Position numbers and translations under genes: made by a program. Of a DNA stretch of 43,017 nucleotides, positions 1 through 9,224 are shown piece after piece (within the stretch, counting starts at the first letter, position 1; every line of letters begins with the position of its first letter). The notes below the pieces were generated by a model. The model did no database searches and had not been told where the DNA came from. It saw only the letters and a program-made list of their open reading frames with translations. The stretch covers positions 1 through 43,017 of the forward strand of contig JAHFDT010000004.1 in assembly GCA_023248875.1 (NCBI GenBank), in the 5' to 3' direction. This DNA is from Myxococcales bacterium. GTDB lineage: Bacteria; Myxococcota_A; Polyangia; Palsa-1104; SHYY01.

Positions 1-28
1 AGGCGAAGCAGCTCACCGATGGAAAGAG

Positions 29-92
29 CGAGGGGGAGAAGTAGCGAGGGGGAGAAGTAGTGAGGGGGAGAAGTAGCGAGGGGGAGAAGTAG
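29..92. repeat. 16-bp tandem repeat (cgagggggagaagtag) x4
   Basis: Four consecutive copies at 29-44, 45-60, 61-76 and 77-92; one substitution (c>t) in copy 3. Ends immediately next to the stop codon of the minus-strand CDS at 93. Confidence 0.95.
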
Positions 93-992
93 TTAGAGGC
101 TGCTGGAGGAGAACGTGGCCGTCAACTGGCCGCTGCAGTAGTGGCCCGAGCCGTTGAGCTTGGTGGCAAACAGCGAAATCGTCATGGCCTGACCGCTCGA
201 GGCCGCCAAGGACGCCTGCGCGGCCAGTGGATAGGTCAGGTAGGGATTGTTGCCCATATTAAGATCCTGCAGGTGGAGAACCGCACCAGGATCGGTGTTC
301 TGGGCATCGCTTCCCGTCGAGATGTACAGGCCGATTTCACTGGGATTCGCCGGTGTAAAATTGCAGGTGGCGGTGGCGTTGACGATCACGGTGCCATCCG
401 CGGGCGGCGTGATCGTCAGCGATTTCATCTTCGCCTGGTAGATCCCGTTGATCAGGTTGAAGCTAATCGCGGACTGCCAACTGCCCGCTGTGTAGGAGAC
501 CGACTTGACGGCTGAAGTGGAGCCGCCGCCCTGGACTTTGCCCGTCGCATCGATCACCAGCTTGCCATTGACCGTCACCGACCGGGGCGTGATATCGCCC
601 ACCGCATTTCCCGCGACCACCGCATAGGGCACGCTCACCACGACCTCGCGCGGCGTCATCTCGGAGTCGGCGCCGACCGCCAAACCGATATGGCGCGTTG
701 CGCCGTCCCATAGCGAACTCGACAGCGCGGTTTTCGCCCCGAGCTGCACCGCGAAGTAGCCGTCGTCGAGCACCACATCCTGGGACTCGGTCCAGAGCGC
801 CGTTCCACCGCTGGGATTGGCATAGAGCGCAAAGGTCATCTTCACCGTGCCCGTCGCCGGAGTCCCGTCATTCTTGAGGAGGCGGCCCTGCTGCGTGACT
901 TGGAACGGCACGGGATCGGGTAGCGCGGCCTGCGCCGACGAGAAGGTACAAAGAACAGCAAGAACAGCAAGAACAGCAAGTCTGGTCGTCAT
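93..992 (-). CDS. Secreted protein with 'QGRL...G.VKMTFALY' N-terminal module; function unknown
   Basis: 299-aa ORF, clear signal peptide (LAVLAVLAVLCTFSSAQA), motif resembling secreted/surface proteins common in Myxococcota. Confidence 0.75.
   Translation of the reverse strand: MTTRLAVLAVLAVLCTFSSAQAALPDPVPFQVTQQGRLLKNDGTPATGTVKMTFALYANPSGGTALWTESQDVVLDDGYFAVQLGAKTALSSSLWDGATRHIGLAVGADSEMTPREVVVSVPYAVVAGNAVGDITPRSVTVNGKLVIDATGKVQGGGSTSAVKSVSYTAGSWQSAISFNLINGIYQAKMKSLTITPPADGTVIVNATATCNFTPANPSEIGLYISTGSDAQNTDPGAVLHLQDLNMGNNPYLTYPLAAQASLAASSGQAMTISLFATKLNGSGHYCSGQLTATFSSSSL
951..980 (-). repeat. 9-bp in-frame tandem repeat (aagaacagc) x3 inside a signal peptide
   Basis: aagaacagc at 951-959, 960-968, 969-977 plus partial copy; encodes the repeated AVL in the hydrophobic core. 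Confidence 0.9.
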
Positions 993-1003
993 CGAGATCC
1001 CCT

Positions 1004-1342
1004 CTATTTGCCCTGCGTGGCGCCGACGAGTCCGGCTTTGAGTTTCAGGTTGGCGGAGGCAGCATTGCGATTGCCACCGGGCGACTGGCCGACCGACATG
1101 ATGACCTTGTAGTTGGCCGATTTGGCGGTGACGCCGCCGGCCAGCAGGCTGCGCCCCGCGCGGGCTTTGGCGCCAGACATCATCGCCATATCGAGCAGGA
1201 CAGCCATATCGGACGTGGGTGCCACAGCCATGTCGGCAGGCGACTCGAGGGTGGCCATGTCGGCGCCGCCTGGCGTACTGCTCTGCTCGCAGCCCGCTCC
1301 CAAGACCGCAACCAGACCGAACATCATGATGGGAAGCCGCAT
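1004..1342 (-). CDS. Small lipoprotein with Asp-Met-Ala rich linker
   Basis: MRLPIMMFGLVAVLGAGC lipobox; followed by DMATLESPADMAVAPTSDMAVLLDMAMM. Start placed at the internal Met before the signal peptide. Confidence 0.65.
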   Translation of the reverse strand: MRLPIMMFGLVAVLGAGCEQSSTPGGADMATLESPADMAVAPTSDMAVLLDMAMMSGAKARAGRSLLAGGVTAKSANYKVIMSVGQSPGGNRNAASANLKLKAGLVGATQGK

Positions 1343-1393
1343 CGTCTCCTCCGCGGCGAAACCGTACTGCCTTTCAGGGATCCGCCGCAAGAA

Positions 1394-1756
1394 TTATCTG
1401 TGCGGACGCACGGAGCAAATGCCTTTTTGACACGCTGCAGTGGCGCTGCAGCTCGGGTCGGCCGAGACCATGGCCGCGCAGAAGACCGCCTCTGTACAGT
1501 GCAGTGCCTTCCTATAGGCCGCGGCCCGGGTGCGGGCGATGGCGACCTTGCGACCGCCGGCGTTGCAGCCGCAACAGGTCGCATCGACGAGCAGGCAATC
1601 CTCATCCTGGGAGCAGGGGTCGCCCGCCATGGCCCCATTCAGGGGCCGCGCCAGATCCGGCCGCACCGCCAAATCCTGTGGCATAAAGGTGATCACAATC
1701 GTGGGCTCCTCTTTGCACCCGAACAGCAGGAGACCGAGACCGACCAGCGTTCGCAT
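1394..1756 (-). CDS. Small Cys-rich lipoprotein
   Basis: MRTLVGLGLLLFGC lipobox followed by Cys-rich domain; start moved to the Met before the signal peptide. Confidence 0.7.
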   Translation of the reverse strand: MRTLVGLGLLLFGCKEEPTIVITFMPQDLAVRPDLARPLNGAMAGDPCSQDEDCLLVDATCCGCNAGGRKVAIARTRAAAYRKALHCTEAVFCAAMVSADPSCSATAACQKGICSVRPHR

Positions 1757-1871
1757 GGAAACTCCTATACCAGCTTTCTCCCTGGCCGTCTTTGCGCCCT
1801 TGACCCCCAAGCGGAGGCGGCGTATCCTAAGAATGAGAACCCTTTGCGTCTTGTCCGCACCGAGGAGAGCC

Positions 1872-2219
1872 ATGGAGTTTCAGGACCGCACTCTGCAATG
1901 CAGCGATTGCCATCAGGATTTCATTTTTACAGCCGGTGAACAGGAGTTCTACGACCGCAAAGGGTTCCGCGAGATCCCCAAGCGATGTAAGCCGTGCCGA
2001 GATGCGCGCAAGACGCGCCGAGACGACGGCGACAGCGGAGGAGGCAGCGGAGGAGGAGGAGGAGGAGGCCGGGCTCCGCGAGGCGGCGGGGGGGGAAACC
2101 GGGAGCTATTCGACGCCACCTGTGCCGCTTGTGGAGCCCCGGCCCGCGTGCCGTTTCGCCCTCAAGAGGGGCGACCGGTCTACTGCCGCGACTGTTACGC
2201 CAACCGATCGACAGGATAA
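1872..2219 (+). CDS. Zinc-ribbon protein with two CxxC-type modules joined by a Gly-rich hinge
   Basis: MEFQDRTLQCSDCHQDFIFTAGEQEFY...CKPC, GGGSGGGGGGG, then CAACGAPARVPFRPQEGRPVYCRDCY. Confidence 0.8.
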   Translation: MEFQDRTLQCSDCHQDFIFTAGEQEFYDRKGFREIPKRCKPCRDARKTRRDDGDSGGGSGGGGGGGRAPRGGGGGNRELFDATCAACGAPARVPFRPQEGRPVYCRDCYANRSTG

Positions 2220-2227
2220 CGAGAGAA

Positions 2228-2689
2228 CTAACGAACGCGGCGGCGACCGGAGTGCGGGTCCAGCCCGCCTTCGAAGTCGACGTCGATCAGCACGCGGGTC
2301 CCTTCGGCCCGTACATGTAGCTCCGTGGCGGAGGGAAACACCTTGCGACCGGCCACGCGCGCGGCTTCGCGCTCCGCCAACGCTTGAGCGTGGCGCGCAA
2401 TCCTAACATCGGTCGCTACCAGCGCGGCCACTCGACGCGCTGCGGAAGCGTTGCACCGCTCGCGCACCTGCTCGCCGAGCCGCGGCAGCTCCATCGTCAA
2501 CATCGTCGTACCATAGTAGCGCTGACCCGACGTCGACCGTTCGGCCACCTGCCCTTCCGAGAGCACCTCTGCGGTACTGAGCAGGAGCTCGACGGCCGGG
2601 GGGGAGAGGCGTTCGCGAATTTCGCGGTCGAACAGAGCGATGCGCCTAGAGCGCGGGGCAGCTGGGGTGGGTTTGGAGAGAGGGCTCAT
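2228..2689 (-). CDS. Hypothetical protein
   Basis: ORF with ATG at 2689 (MSPLSKPTPAAPRSRRIALFDREIRERL...); 4-bp overlap with the upstream gene. Confidence 0.55.
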   Translation of the reverse strand: MSPLSKPTPAAPRSRRIALFDREIRERLSPPAVELLLSTAEVLSEGQVAERSTSGQRYYGTTMLTMELPRLGEQVRERCNASAARRVAALVATDVRIARHAQALAEREAARVAGRKVFPSATELHVRAEGTRVLIDVDFEGGLDPHSGRRRVR

Positions 2690-4434
2690 GGTGCTATTGT
2701 ATCGGAGTTCTTTGGACGATCGCAATGTTCCGCCAGCGCTTCGAGGTCCGGGTCGCGCACCGTGCCCGCCAGTTTTCTCGCGCGGGCGATGGCCTCCTCG
2801 GCGATCGCGCGTCCCAGCCGACAGTCGCGGTGAGCCGCCTGAAAGTCGAACCAATAGAGGGCTCGACGGGTCTGGGGTTCGCCCGTGTCCAGCCGCCGGC
2901 GCTGCTCCACGATCCATTCCACCGATTGGCGCTCCGCCCGACTGCGCACCCCAGTGCTCGGGGGCGCAAAGAGAACCTGGTCGAGCCCTGCACGAGGCAA
3001 TAGATGGGGGAGGAGTTGGGGATCGAGATCGAGGTCGTATTCCAAGAGGACCGGCCGATGCTGCGACAGTTCGGGCAGGTTCGTGCAATCGTGCGGCCCC
3101 AGGTAGGGGGCGAGGTCGGGGTGGCGCAGCACCATCTCATCGCGATAGCCGGGATAGGCAAGAAAATGGCGATGGATGTGGTCCACGTCGGGCCGGCGCC
3201 CCTCGACCGCCTGGAGGTACCAGAGCGAAAAGACGGTCTGGAAATTCGAGCTAAAGAGGGTCGCTTGCAGTGGAGCCGCCTCGAGCATGCCGCCGGCAAA
3301 GCGGTCGGTGTCGGCGAAATCGGTGCGAAAAACGCGCGGCAGCGAAAGGGCTGCTGGGAGCGCGCCGGAAATCAGCACAAAAACGAGCGCCGATGCTCGC
3401 CCGACGGCGGACCTCCCGCAGAGCGCGATCAGCACTGCCACCGCGGCGGCGGCGAGGCAGCTACCGAGTGCCACAGCCACCTCGAGATAGCCGTAGGCGT
3501 CGGGATTGGCCGAATCGAAGCCCACCAGCGCCTCGACTCCCGCATCGGCCAGTGCGGGGAACACGAGGAGCGTACCCAGCCGGCGCGTCGCCGGCACCCG
3601 CAAGAGAAGATAGCCGCCGAGCAGCGCTAGGAGCGCGTTGATCCCCAGCTCAGCAACGAGCGCAAAGCCCAACGGAGCACTCGCTTCGGCGTGAGCGACC
3701 GACTTTTGGAAGGCGCGCGCGCTCACCGTCCAAAAGAAGCGCTCCCAGTTCGTGGGTGCACCCCAATCGACGATCGGATGGCGAACCGCACGCAGCGGCA
3801 GGTAGAGGTAGAGGAGCAGCCCCACCGCGCCCACCGCGCCGGCCCAGGCGAGCGTGCGCGGAGTGCGGCGCGCGCGCCAAAGCGCGACGGGAGCAGCGAC
3901 TGCCGCAAAGGCGAGCGCCAAGAGATGGTGGTTGGCCAGCGCCAATCCCAAGAGGAGCGCAGCCAGGTAGAGATAGCGCGAATCGCGTTCGGCGCGCAGG
4001 AGGCAGACGGCCGCGCTCAAAACCAGCGCGGCGTGTAACGCATACACCTCGGGCCGCACGGCCTGGAGCGCCGCGCCGAAGGAGAGGCCGAAGCCGAGTC
4101 CTGCGCCGAGCCCCAGCAGGGACTCCACCGATGCGTCCCGTCGCCCCCACGCTTCGCCGATTCGCGTTGCCGCCTCTTGGGCCAAAAGCGCGGTCGCTGC
4201 GGCCGCGGTCGCCCCCATCACCGCAGAGGCGAGCCCCACCCGAAAAGCGACCGATCCCACCGGCAGGAGCGCAAAAGCCTTGCCCACCAGCAGTGCCAGA
4301 GGATGACCTGGGGGGTGGGCGACGCCGAGTACAAACGAGGCCACCGCGAACTCGCTCGAATCGAGCCAGTAGGGCGCTGGCGCGAGGCCATACAGGTACA
4401 CCGCGAAACAGAGGATCCACACCAGCGCCGGCAC
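2686..4434 (-). CDS. DUF2723-type polytopic membrane protein (TMEM260/O-mannosyltransferase-like)
   Basis: 582 aa, multi-TM; N-terminus YGLAPAPYWLDSSEFAVASFVLGVAHPPGHPL is typical of DUF2723; GTG start. Confidence 0.8.
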   Translation of the reverse strand: MPALVWILCFAVYLYGLAPAPYWLDSSEFAVASFVLGVAHPPGHPLALLVGKAFALLPVGSVAFRVGLASAVMGATAAAATALLAQEAATRIGEAWGRRDASVESLLGLGAGLGFGLSFGAALQAVRPEVYALHAALVLSAAVCLLRAERDSRYLYLAALLLGLALANHHLLALAFAAVAAPVALWRARRTPRTLAWAGAVGAVGLLLYLYLPLRAVRHPIVDWGAPTNWERFFWTVSARAFQKSVAHAEASAPLGFALVAELGINALLALLGGYLLLRVPATRRLGTLLVFPALADAGVEALVGFDSANPDAYGYLEVAVALGSCLAAAAVAVLIALCGRSAVGRASALVFVLISGALPAALSLPRVFRTDFADTDRFAGGMLEAAPLQATLFSSNFQTVFSLWYLQAVEGRRPDVDHIHRHFLAYPGYRDEMVLRHPDLAPYLGPHDCTNLPELSQHRPVLLEYDLDLDPQLLPHLLPRAGLDQVLFAPPSTGVRSRAERQSVEWIVEQRRRLDTGEPQTRRALYWFDFQAAHRDCRLGRAIAEEAIARARKLAGTVRDPDLEALAEHCDRPKNSDTIAP

Positions 4435-4533
4435 GGGGCGATCCTGGCACGCGCCTGTCCATACAGCAAAGCTTTCGGTTTACCCCAACGCAGCTTCTCG
4501 CTATGCTGCCTCAAGTGAACGCCTCGCTGGATC

Positions 4534-4724
4534 TAGCTGGCTGTTGAAAAAGTCGTTTTTAGGCCCGCACAGCGGGCCCGCGGCGAAGTCGCCGCGTGAG
4601 CAGGGGTGAGGCTCCGGCGGCTTTGCCGACGGAGCGGGGCGGCACGCCCCGTTAGATCGACTAGCAGGCGGCAAACAATTTGGGTGTGAAAATGGCTTCA
4701 TCGGAGTTTTTCAACAGCCTGCTA
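4534..4724. mobile_element. MITE-like element A (TIR ctagc[t/a]ggctgttgaaaaa, TA duplicated)
   Basis: ctagctggctgttgaaaaagtc (4533-4554) versus the reverse complement of gagtttttcaacagcctgctag (4704-4725): 20/22 identical; hairpin-rich GC interior; no transposase ORF. Confidence 0.85.
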
Positions 4725-6170
4725 GCGCAGCATCCCGTCCTGGTGGTCGACGACGAATCGGATAACCTCGACGCCTTCCGGTTCAACTTTAAGCGGGTCT
4801 TTCAGTTGCACACCGCCGCCTCGGGCGAGGAGGCACTGGCCGTATTGCGGCAACACGATATCGCCGCGATCGTCACCGACCAGCGTATGCCGAAGATGAG
4901 CGGGCTCGAGTTTCTGAAGGCCGCGCGTGCGCTCCGCCCCGATGCGGTGGGGATCATCTTGACCGCGTTTACCGACGTCGAAGTGCTGATCGACGCGATC
5001 AACCTCGGCCACATCTACCGCTACATCACCAAGCCCTGGGATGCACAGGAGGTGAAGGGAGTGCTGACGCAGGCGATCGAGCGCTTTTCGCTGCGCCGCG
5101 AAAACGGCCGTCTGCGCGAACAGCTCGAGCAGTATGCGGGCTACCTAAACCGCGAGATGCACGGGGAATTCGACTTTGGCCAGATCATCGGTGAGGCGGC
5201 CACGCTCAAAGAGGTGCTGACCAAGGTCGAGCAGGTGGCGCCCACCCATTCGACCGTGCTGTTGCGCGGCGAAACCGGCACCGGCAAGGAGCTGGTGGCA
5301 CATGCCATCCACATCAATTCCCCGCGTGAGGCCAAGCCCTTTGTTCGCGTGAACTGCGCGGCGCTGGCTACCGGCGTGCTCGAAAGCGAGCTGTTTGGCC
5401 ACGAAAAGGGCGCCTTCACCGGCGCGGTGGCGCGACGACCGGGACGCTTTGAACTGGCCGATGGCGGCACCCTGTTTCTCGATGAAGTGGGTGAGCTGCC
5501 GATGGATGTGCAAGTCAAACTCCTGCGCGTTCTGCAAGAGCGCGAGTTCGAGCGCGTGGGCGGCACCGATACGCTCCAAGTGGACGTACGCGTGGTCTCG
5601 GCCACCCATCGCGACCTCGAGGCGCAGATCGTCGATGGCAAGTTCCGCGAAGATCTCTACTATCGCCTCAATGTTTTTCCCATCCTCTTGCCACCGCTAC
5701 GCGATCGCTTGGAGGACCTGCCTCGTCTCGTCGAACACTTTGTGGCGAAATTCAACCGCACCACCGGCAAGACCGTGCGCGGCTTCGATCCTGCGGCGAT
5801 TGGGGCACTGACCTCCTACTCTTGGCCCGGCAACGTCCGTGAACTCGAGAATGTGGTCGAGCGCGCCATCATTGTGGCGCGGGGCGCCGAGGTGGCCGCA
5901 ACCGATCTCGACCTGGGTACCCGCGCGCAACGCGTCCTGCCCACTCCCGCCGCTGGCATCCCCGTCGCCCTGCCCGCAGGCGGTGGTTCCAAGCCGCTCC
6001 AGGCGCGCCTCCAGGAGCAGGAGCGCAACGAGATCGTCGCCGCGATTGAGCGCAATACCGGCAATATCGCCGGGGCGGCGCGCGCGCTCGGAATCAATCG
6101 CTCGACGCTCTACTACCGGTTGCGCAAGCACGGCCTCGACCACCTGCTGCCGACCAAGCCGGGCGAGTAG
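4692..6170 (+). CDS. Sigma-54-dependent response regulator (receiver-AAA+-Fis HTH, NtrC family)
   Basis: [11 protein letters not shown] receiver, GETGTGKE Walker [15 protein letters not shown]-terminal Fis HTH ([21 protein letters not shown]). ATG at 4692 lies inside element A. Confidence 0.93.
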   Translation: MASSEFFNSLLAQHPVLVVDDESDNLDAFRFNFKRVFQLHTAASGEEALAVLRQHDIAAIVTDQRMPKMSGLEFLKAARALRPDAVGIILTAFTDVEVLIDAINLGHIYRYITKPWDAQEVKGVLTQAIERFSLRRENGRLREQLEQYAGYLNREMHGEFDFGQIIGEAATLKEVLTKVEQVAPTHSTVLLRGETGTGKELVAHAIHINSPREAKPFVRVNCAALATGVLESELFGHEKGAFTGAVARRPGRFELADGGTLFLDEVGELPMDVQVKLLRVLQEREFERVGGTDTLQVDVRVVSATHRDLEAQIVDGKFREDLYYRLNVFPILLPPLRDRLEDLPRLVEHFVAKFNRTTGKTVRGFDPAAIGALTSYSWPGNVRELENVVERAIIVARGAEVAATDLDLGTRAQRVLPTPAAGIPVALPAGGGSKPLQARLQEQERNEIVAAIERNTGNIAGAARALGINRSTLYYRLRKHGLDHLLPTKPGE

Positions 6171-6208
6171 GGTTGCCCTACGCAGGGCTCCTAGCCTACA
6201 ATAATGAG

Positions 6209-6745
6209 ATGCGTTTCCTAAGCTTGGCAATCTTAGTGGAGGGATGTGCCCCCAACTACCTCATGGACAATCAGGCCAACCCTGAGGCAGGTACTGCTAT
6301 CGATCTACTGATGTCGCTGCCGGACTTCGCCGTCTCGAGCAGCAAAGGCGTCGAATGCGGGAACATGTACTGCCCGATCGGCAAGCTCTGCTGCATGTCA
6401 GGTTCGTTTCAATCCCCCTCCTATTCCTGTGGTGATACCTGTCCGGACGGATCGAGCTCCATGCAGTGCGACGGCCCGGCGCAGTGCAATGGCAATCCCT
6501 GCTGTATGAGCGATTCGATGGGGGGCAACAACAAAACTGTCTGTACCAAGGCGCCGAGCGACTGCCCAGGAAACTTCGAAGGGAATGGCGTGAAAGCACG
6601 CCGCTGCCACACCACCGCCGATTGTACGGCAGGACTCTCGAACACCGAGTTCAACACCTGCTGCACCTTCAAGTACGGCGGCTACCATGTCTGCGCGAAT
6701 TCTTTTTTCGCGATGCAAAGTCACGGCGCCATCAGCTGCCCGTAG
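6209..6745 (+). CDS. Cys-rich lipoprotein
   Basis: MRFLSLAILVEGCAPN lipobox; many Cys; ends with 14-bp convergent overlap with the next gene. Confidence 0.7.
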   Translation: MRFLSLAILVEGCAPNYLMDNQANPEAGTAIDLLMSLPDFAVSSSKGVECGNMYCPIGKLCCMSGSFQSPSYSCGDTCPDGSSSMQCDGPAQCNGNPCCMSDSMGGNNKTVCTKAPSDCPGNFEGNGVKARRCHTTADCTAGLSNTEFNTCCTFKYGGYHVCANSFFAMQSHGAISCP

Positions 6746-8420
6746 AGGTGCGTCGCCACCGGCGGTAAAAAAAACAGCCTAGGAGCAAAGGCAGCGCGAG
6801 CGCGCTGACGGCCGAACCTACCGCAAACGACCGGGGAGCATAGCGTAGGGTCACCGTCTGTCGCCCGGCCGGTAGCTCAACCGCCAGGCGTCCTGCCACT
6901 TGGGTGACTCGGCCCACCTCGCTCTTCCAGTGCTCGTTCCAATTGGAGTTGATGAGCAGCACGGTCGGTCGCTGGAGGTCGAGCGTGATCGTCCGGCGGT
7001 TGGGTGTCCAGTCGGAGCTCACCACCTGGCCGGCCGCAGGATCGAGTAGCCGCTCCTGCGGGACATCGCCCGGGTCGAGCGCTTCCGCGCGCTGCAGCGG
7101 CGCCTCCTCATCGCAGCCGAGCGAGCCGTGGCCCGCCCACAGCACATCGCGCATCGATCGCCAGTTGCCCTCGGTGTGATAGAAGCGCACGGGCGGATCG
7201 GGTGGCTCGCGCACGACGGTGAAGAGTTTGCGCCACTGGACAGCGGTGTAGAGAGTGCCATCCAGCGCCGCGAGTACGCACAGAGCGATCCCCAGACGGG
7301 CGCGCCGCGGCCAGCGCGCCGCGATGACATCCCACCCCATCGCGGCCAGCAGACTCGCTCCCAACACCACCAGCACGAGATGGCGCGATGGCACGCGCAG
7401 ATCCTTGAGCACCGGCAACCTTTGGAGCAGCGACCAGGGCGCCACCGGCGAAAAGTTGCCCATGGTCAACAGTAGGCCGAGCAGTAGGACAAGGCCGATC
7501 TTTCGTGCCGCTCCCCGACGAAACAGGGCCCCCACGGCCGCGGCGACGCAGGGCAGAAGCGCCCAGGGCACGCGAGCGGCATATTCGTGCGACCAGTATT
7601 TTCGCCCGGGCAAGGGGCCGAACTCGCGCCAAGCAATGAGGTCGCCCAGGATCTGCCAAGGCATCGAGCGGTCGAGCGCCCGCATGAAGGGCGGCCTCGG
7701 ATGGTCGTGGATAAACTCCAGCACCGGCAGCATGCGGACCGCAGAAACGGCCAGCGCTACCCCACCCGCACCGGCGAGGAGCGCAAACGGTCGCAGCGAC
7801 CGCCGCTCGATGGCCGCGACCATGGCCCACAAGAGCAAGAGCTCCGCCGCCATCGGTGGGGTAAAGGTCCCACCGTCGAGGACGATCCAAGCCGCCGTCA
7901 GTCCGGTGGGAATGATCCATTCGCTTTCGTCGAGCGCGCGATCGAAGCCCAGTAGAAGATAGGGAAACAGCGCGACGCCAGCGAAGGTGAGGTGCCCTTC
8001 GGAAAAGTGCAGCGCGAGATAGCCCGATAGGCCATAGCCCCAGGCGGCCAGCGTGGCGCCCGTCGCCGAACTACCCAGACGACGTGCGAGACGGAACGTG
8101 CCATCGAGCGCGCAAAAGTGGTAGACGCAAAAGGTGAGCTTGTAGCCGAATGCCGTGCCGAACAGCAGCAGTAGCAAGAAGGTGGGCGAGGCATCGAGCG
8201 ATTGGGGATTGGCGAGGTCGACTTCACCGCCGCAGGAGTAGGGGTTCCACAGCGGTGCCTGGTGGTACCAGACGACGGTACGACGCGAGATTTCGCCCAG
8301 CGCCTCGAAGTAGCGCCAGTCGTAGCGATCGGCGAGCAGCGATACGACCGCCAGCGCGGGGGAGAGCGCGGCCACGGCGAGGGCCGCGAAGAGTAGCGTG
8401 CGCAGCCAGGTACGATTCAT
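6732..8420 (-). CDS. YfhO-like polytopic membrane protein (putative glycosyltransferase)
   Basis: Multi-TM protein, start MNRTWLRTLLFAALAV at 8420, ATGA overlap with upstream GT2 gene. Confidence 0.6.
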   Translation of the reverse strand: MNRTWLRTLLFAALAVAALSPALAVVSLLADRYDWRYFEALGEISRRTVVWYHQAPLWNPYSCGGEVDLANPQSLDASPTFLLLLLFGTAFGYKLTFCVYHFCALDGTFRLARRLGSSATGATLAAWGYGLSGYLALHFSEGHLTFAGVALFPYLLLGFDRALDESEWIIPTGLTAAWIVLDGGTFTPPMAAELLLLWAMVAAIERRSLRPFALLAGAGGVALAVSAVRMLPVLEFIHDHPRPPFMRALDRSMPWQILGDLIAWREFGPLPGRKYWSHEYAARVPWALLPCVAAAVGALFRRGAARKIGLVLLLGLLLTMGNFSPVAPWSLLQRLPVLKDLRVPSRHLVLVVLGASLLAAMGWDVIAARWPRRARLGIALCVLAALDGTLYTAVQWRKLFTVVREPPDPPVRFYHTEGNWRSMRDVLWAGHGSLGCDEEAPLQRAEALDPGDVPQERLLDPAAGQVVSSDWTPNRRTITLDLQRPTVLLINSNWNEHWKSEVGRVTQVAGRLAVELPAGRQTVTLRYAPRSFAVGSAVSALALPLLLGCFFYRRWRRTSTGS

Positions 8421-9136
8421 CCGCGGCTCCGACGCATTCGCAATTTTATCAAATCCCAGGCCATCCGCATCGCATCGCGCACCGGCGAAACCTTCGACTG
8501 GTCGACGTGGCGCCAGGCCACTGGTACCTGCGCGATGGCAAAGCGCCCCCGCGCCAGCACTAGGAGCTCGACATCGAAGGCGAAGCGGTCGATGGTCGCT
8601 TCGCGAAACAGAACTTCGACCGCACGGCGCGAAAAGAGTTTGAAGCCGCACTGCGTATCGGGGATGGAGTCGAGTGCACCCAGGCCGCGGACCAAAAGAT
8701 TGAAGCTGCGGCCCATTGCCTCACGCAAGGGATGCTGGCGCACCAGGACTTTGGTGCGATCGAGCGCGCGCGAACCGATCGCGATCGCTGCGCCGCCATC
8801 GAGAGCCTGCTCCAGCTTCTCGAGCTCCTCGAGTGGTGTCGCCAGATCTGCATCCATGAATAGCGCGCGCTGGCCGCGCGAAGCCAACATGCCAGCGCGC
8901 ACGGCCGCGCCCTTGCCACGGTTCGGCTGCAGTCGGATCATCTTGACGCGCGGGTCGGCGATCGCGTGTTCCTCCACGATCTTCCGCGTGCGATCGGTGC
9001 TGCCATCATCGACCACGATGACTTCGCACGCGAGGCCACGCCGATCGAGATAGTTCCGCGTCGCCGTGAGCGCGCCGCCGATCCGCGCCTCTTCATTGTA
9101 AGCGGGGATGACGATCGAAAGCGCGAGCGCATCCAT
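8417..9136 (-). CDS. GT2 glycosyltransferase, dolichyl-phosphate glucosyltransferase-like
   Basis: LSIVIPAYNEEARIGGAL...VIVVDDGSTDRT...LFMDADLATPLEELEKL...DTQCGFKLF. Confidence 0.9.
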   Translation of the reverse strand: MDALALSIVIPAYNEEARIGGALTATRNYLDRRGLACEVIVVDDGSTDRTRKIVEEHAIADPRVKMIRLQPNRGKGAAVRAGMLASRGQRALFMDADLATPLEELEKLEQALDGGAAIAIGSRALDRTKVLVRQHPLREAMGRSFNLLVRGLGALDSIPDTQCGFKLFSRRAVEVLFREATIDRFAFDVELLVLARGRFAIAQVPVAWRHVDQSKVSPVRDAMRMAWDLIKLRMRRSRG

Positions 9137-9161
9137 GGCGGACGGATGCTGTCACAGCCAT

Positions 9162-9185
9162 AAACGCAAACGCAAACGCAAACGC
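9162..9185. repeat. 6-bp tandem repeat (aaacgc) x4
   Basis: Perfect (aaacgc)4 in the intergenic region upstream of the GT2 gene. Confidence 0.9.
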
Positions 9186-9224
9186 TGGTCTAGCGCATTC
9201 GCTGCTGAGCGCTATAATTCATAG

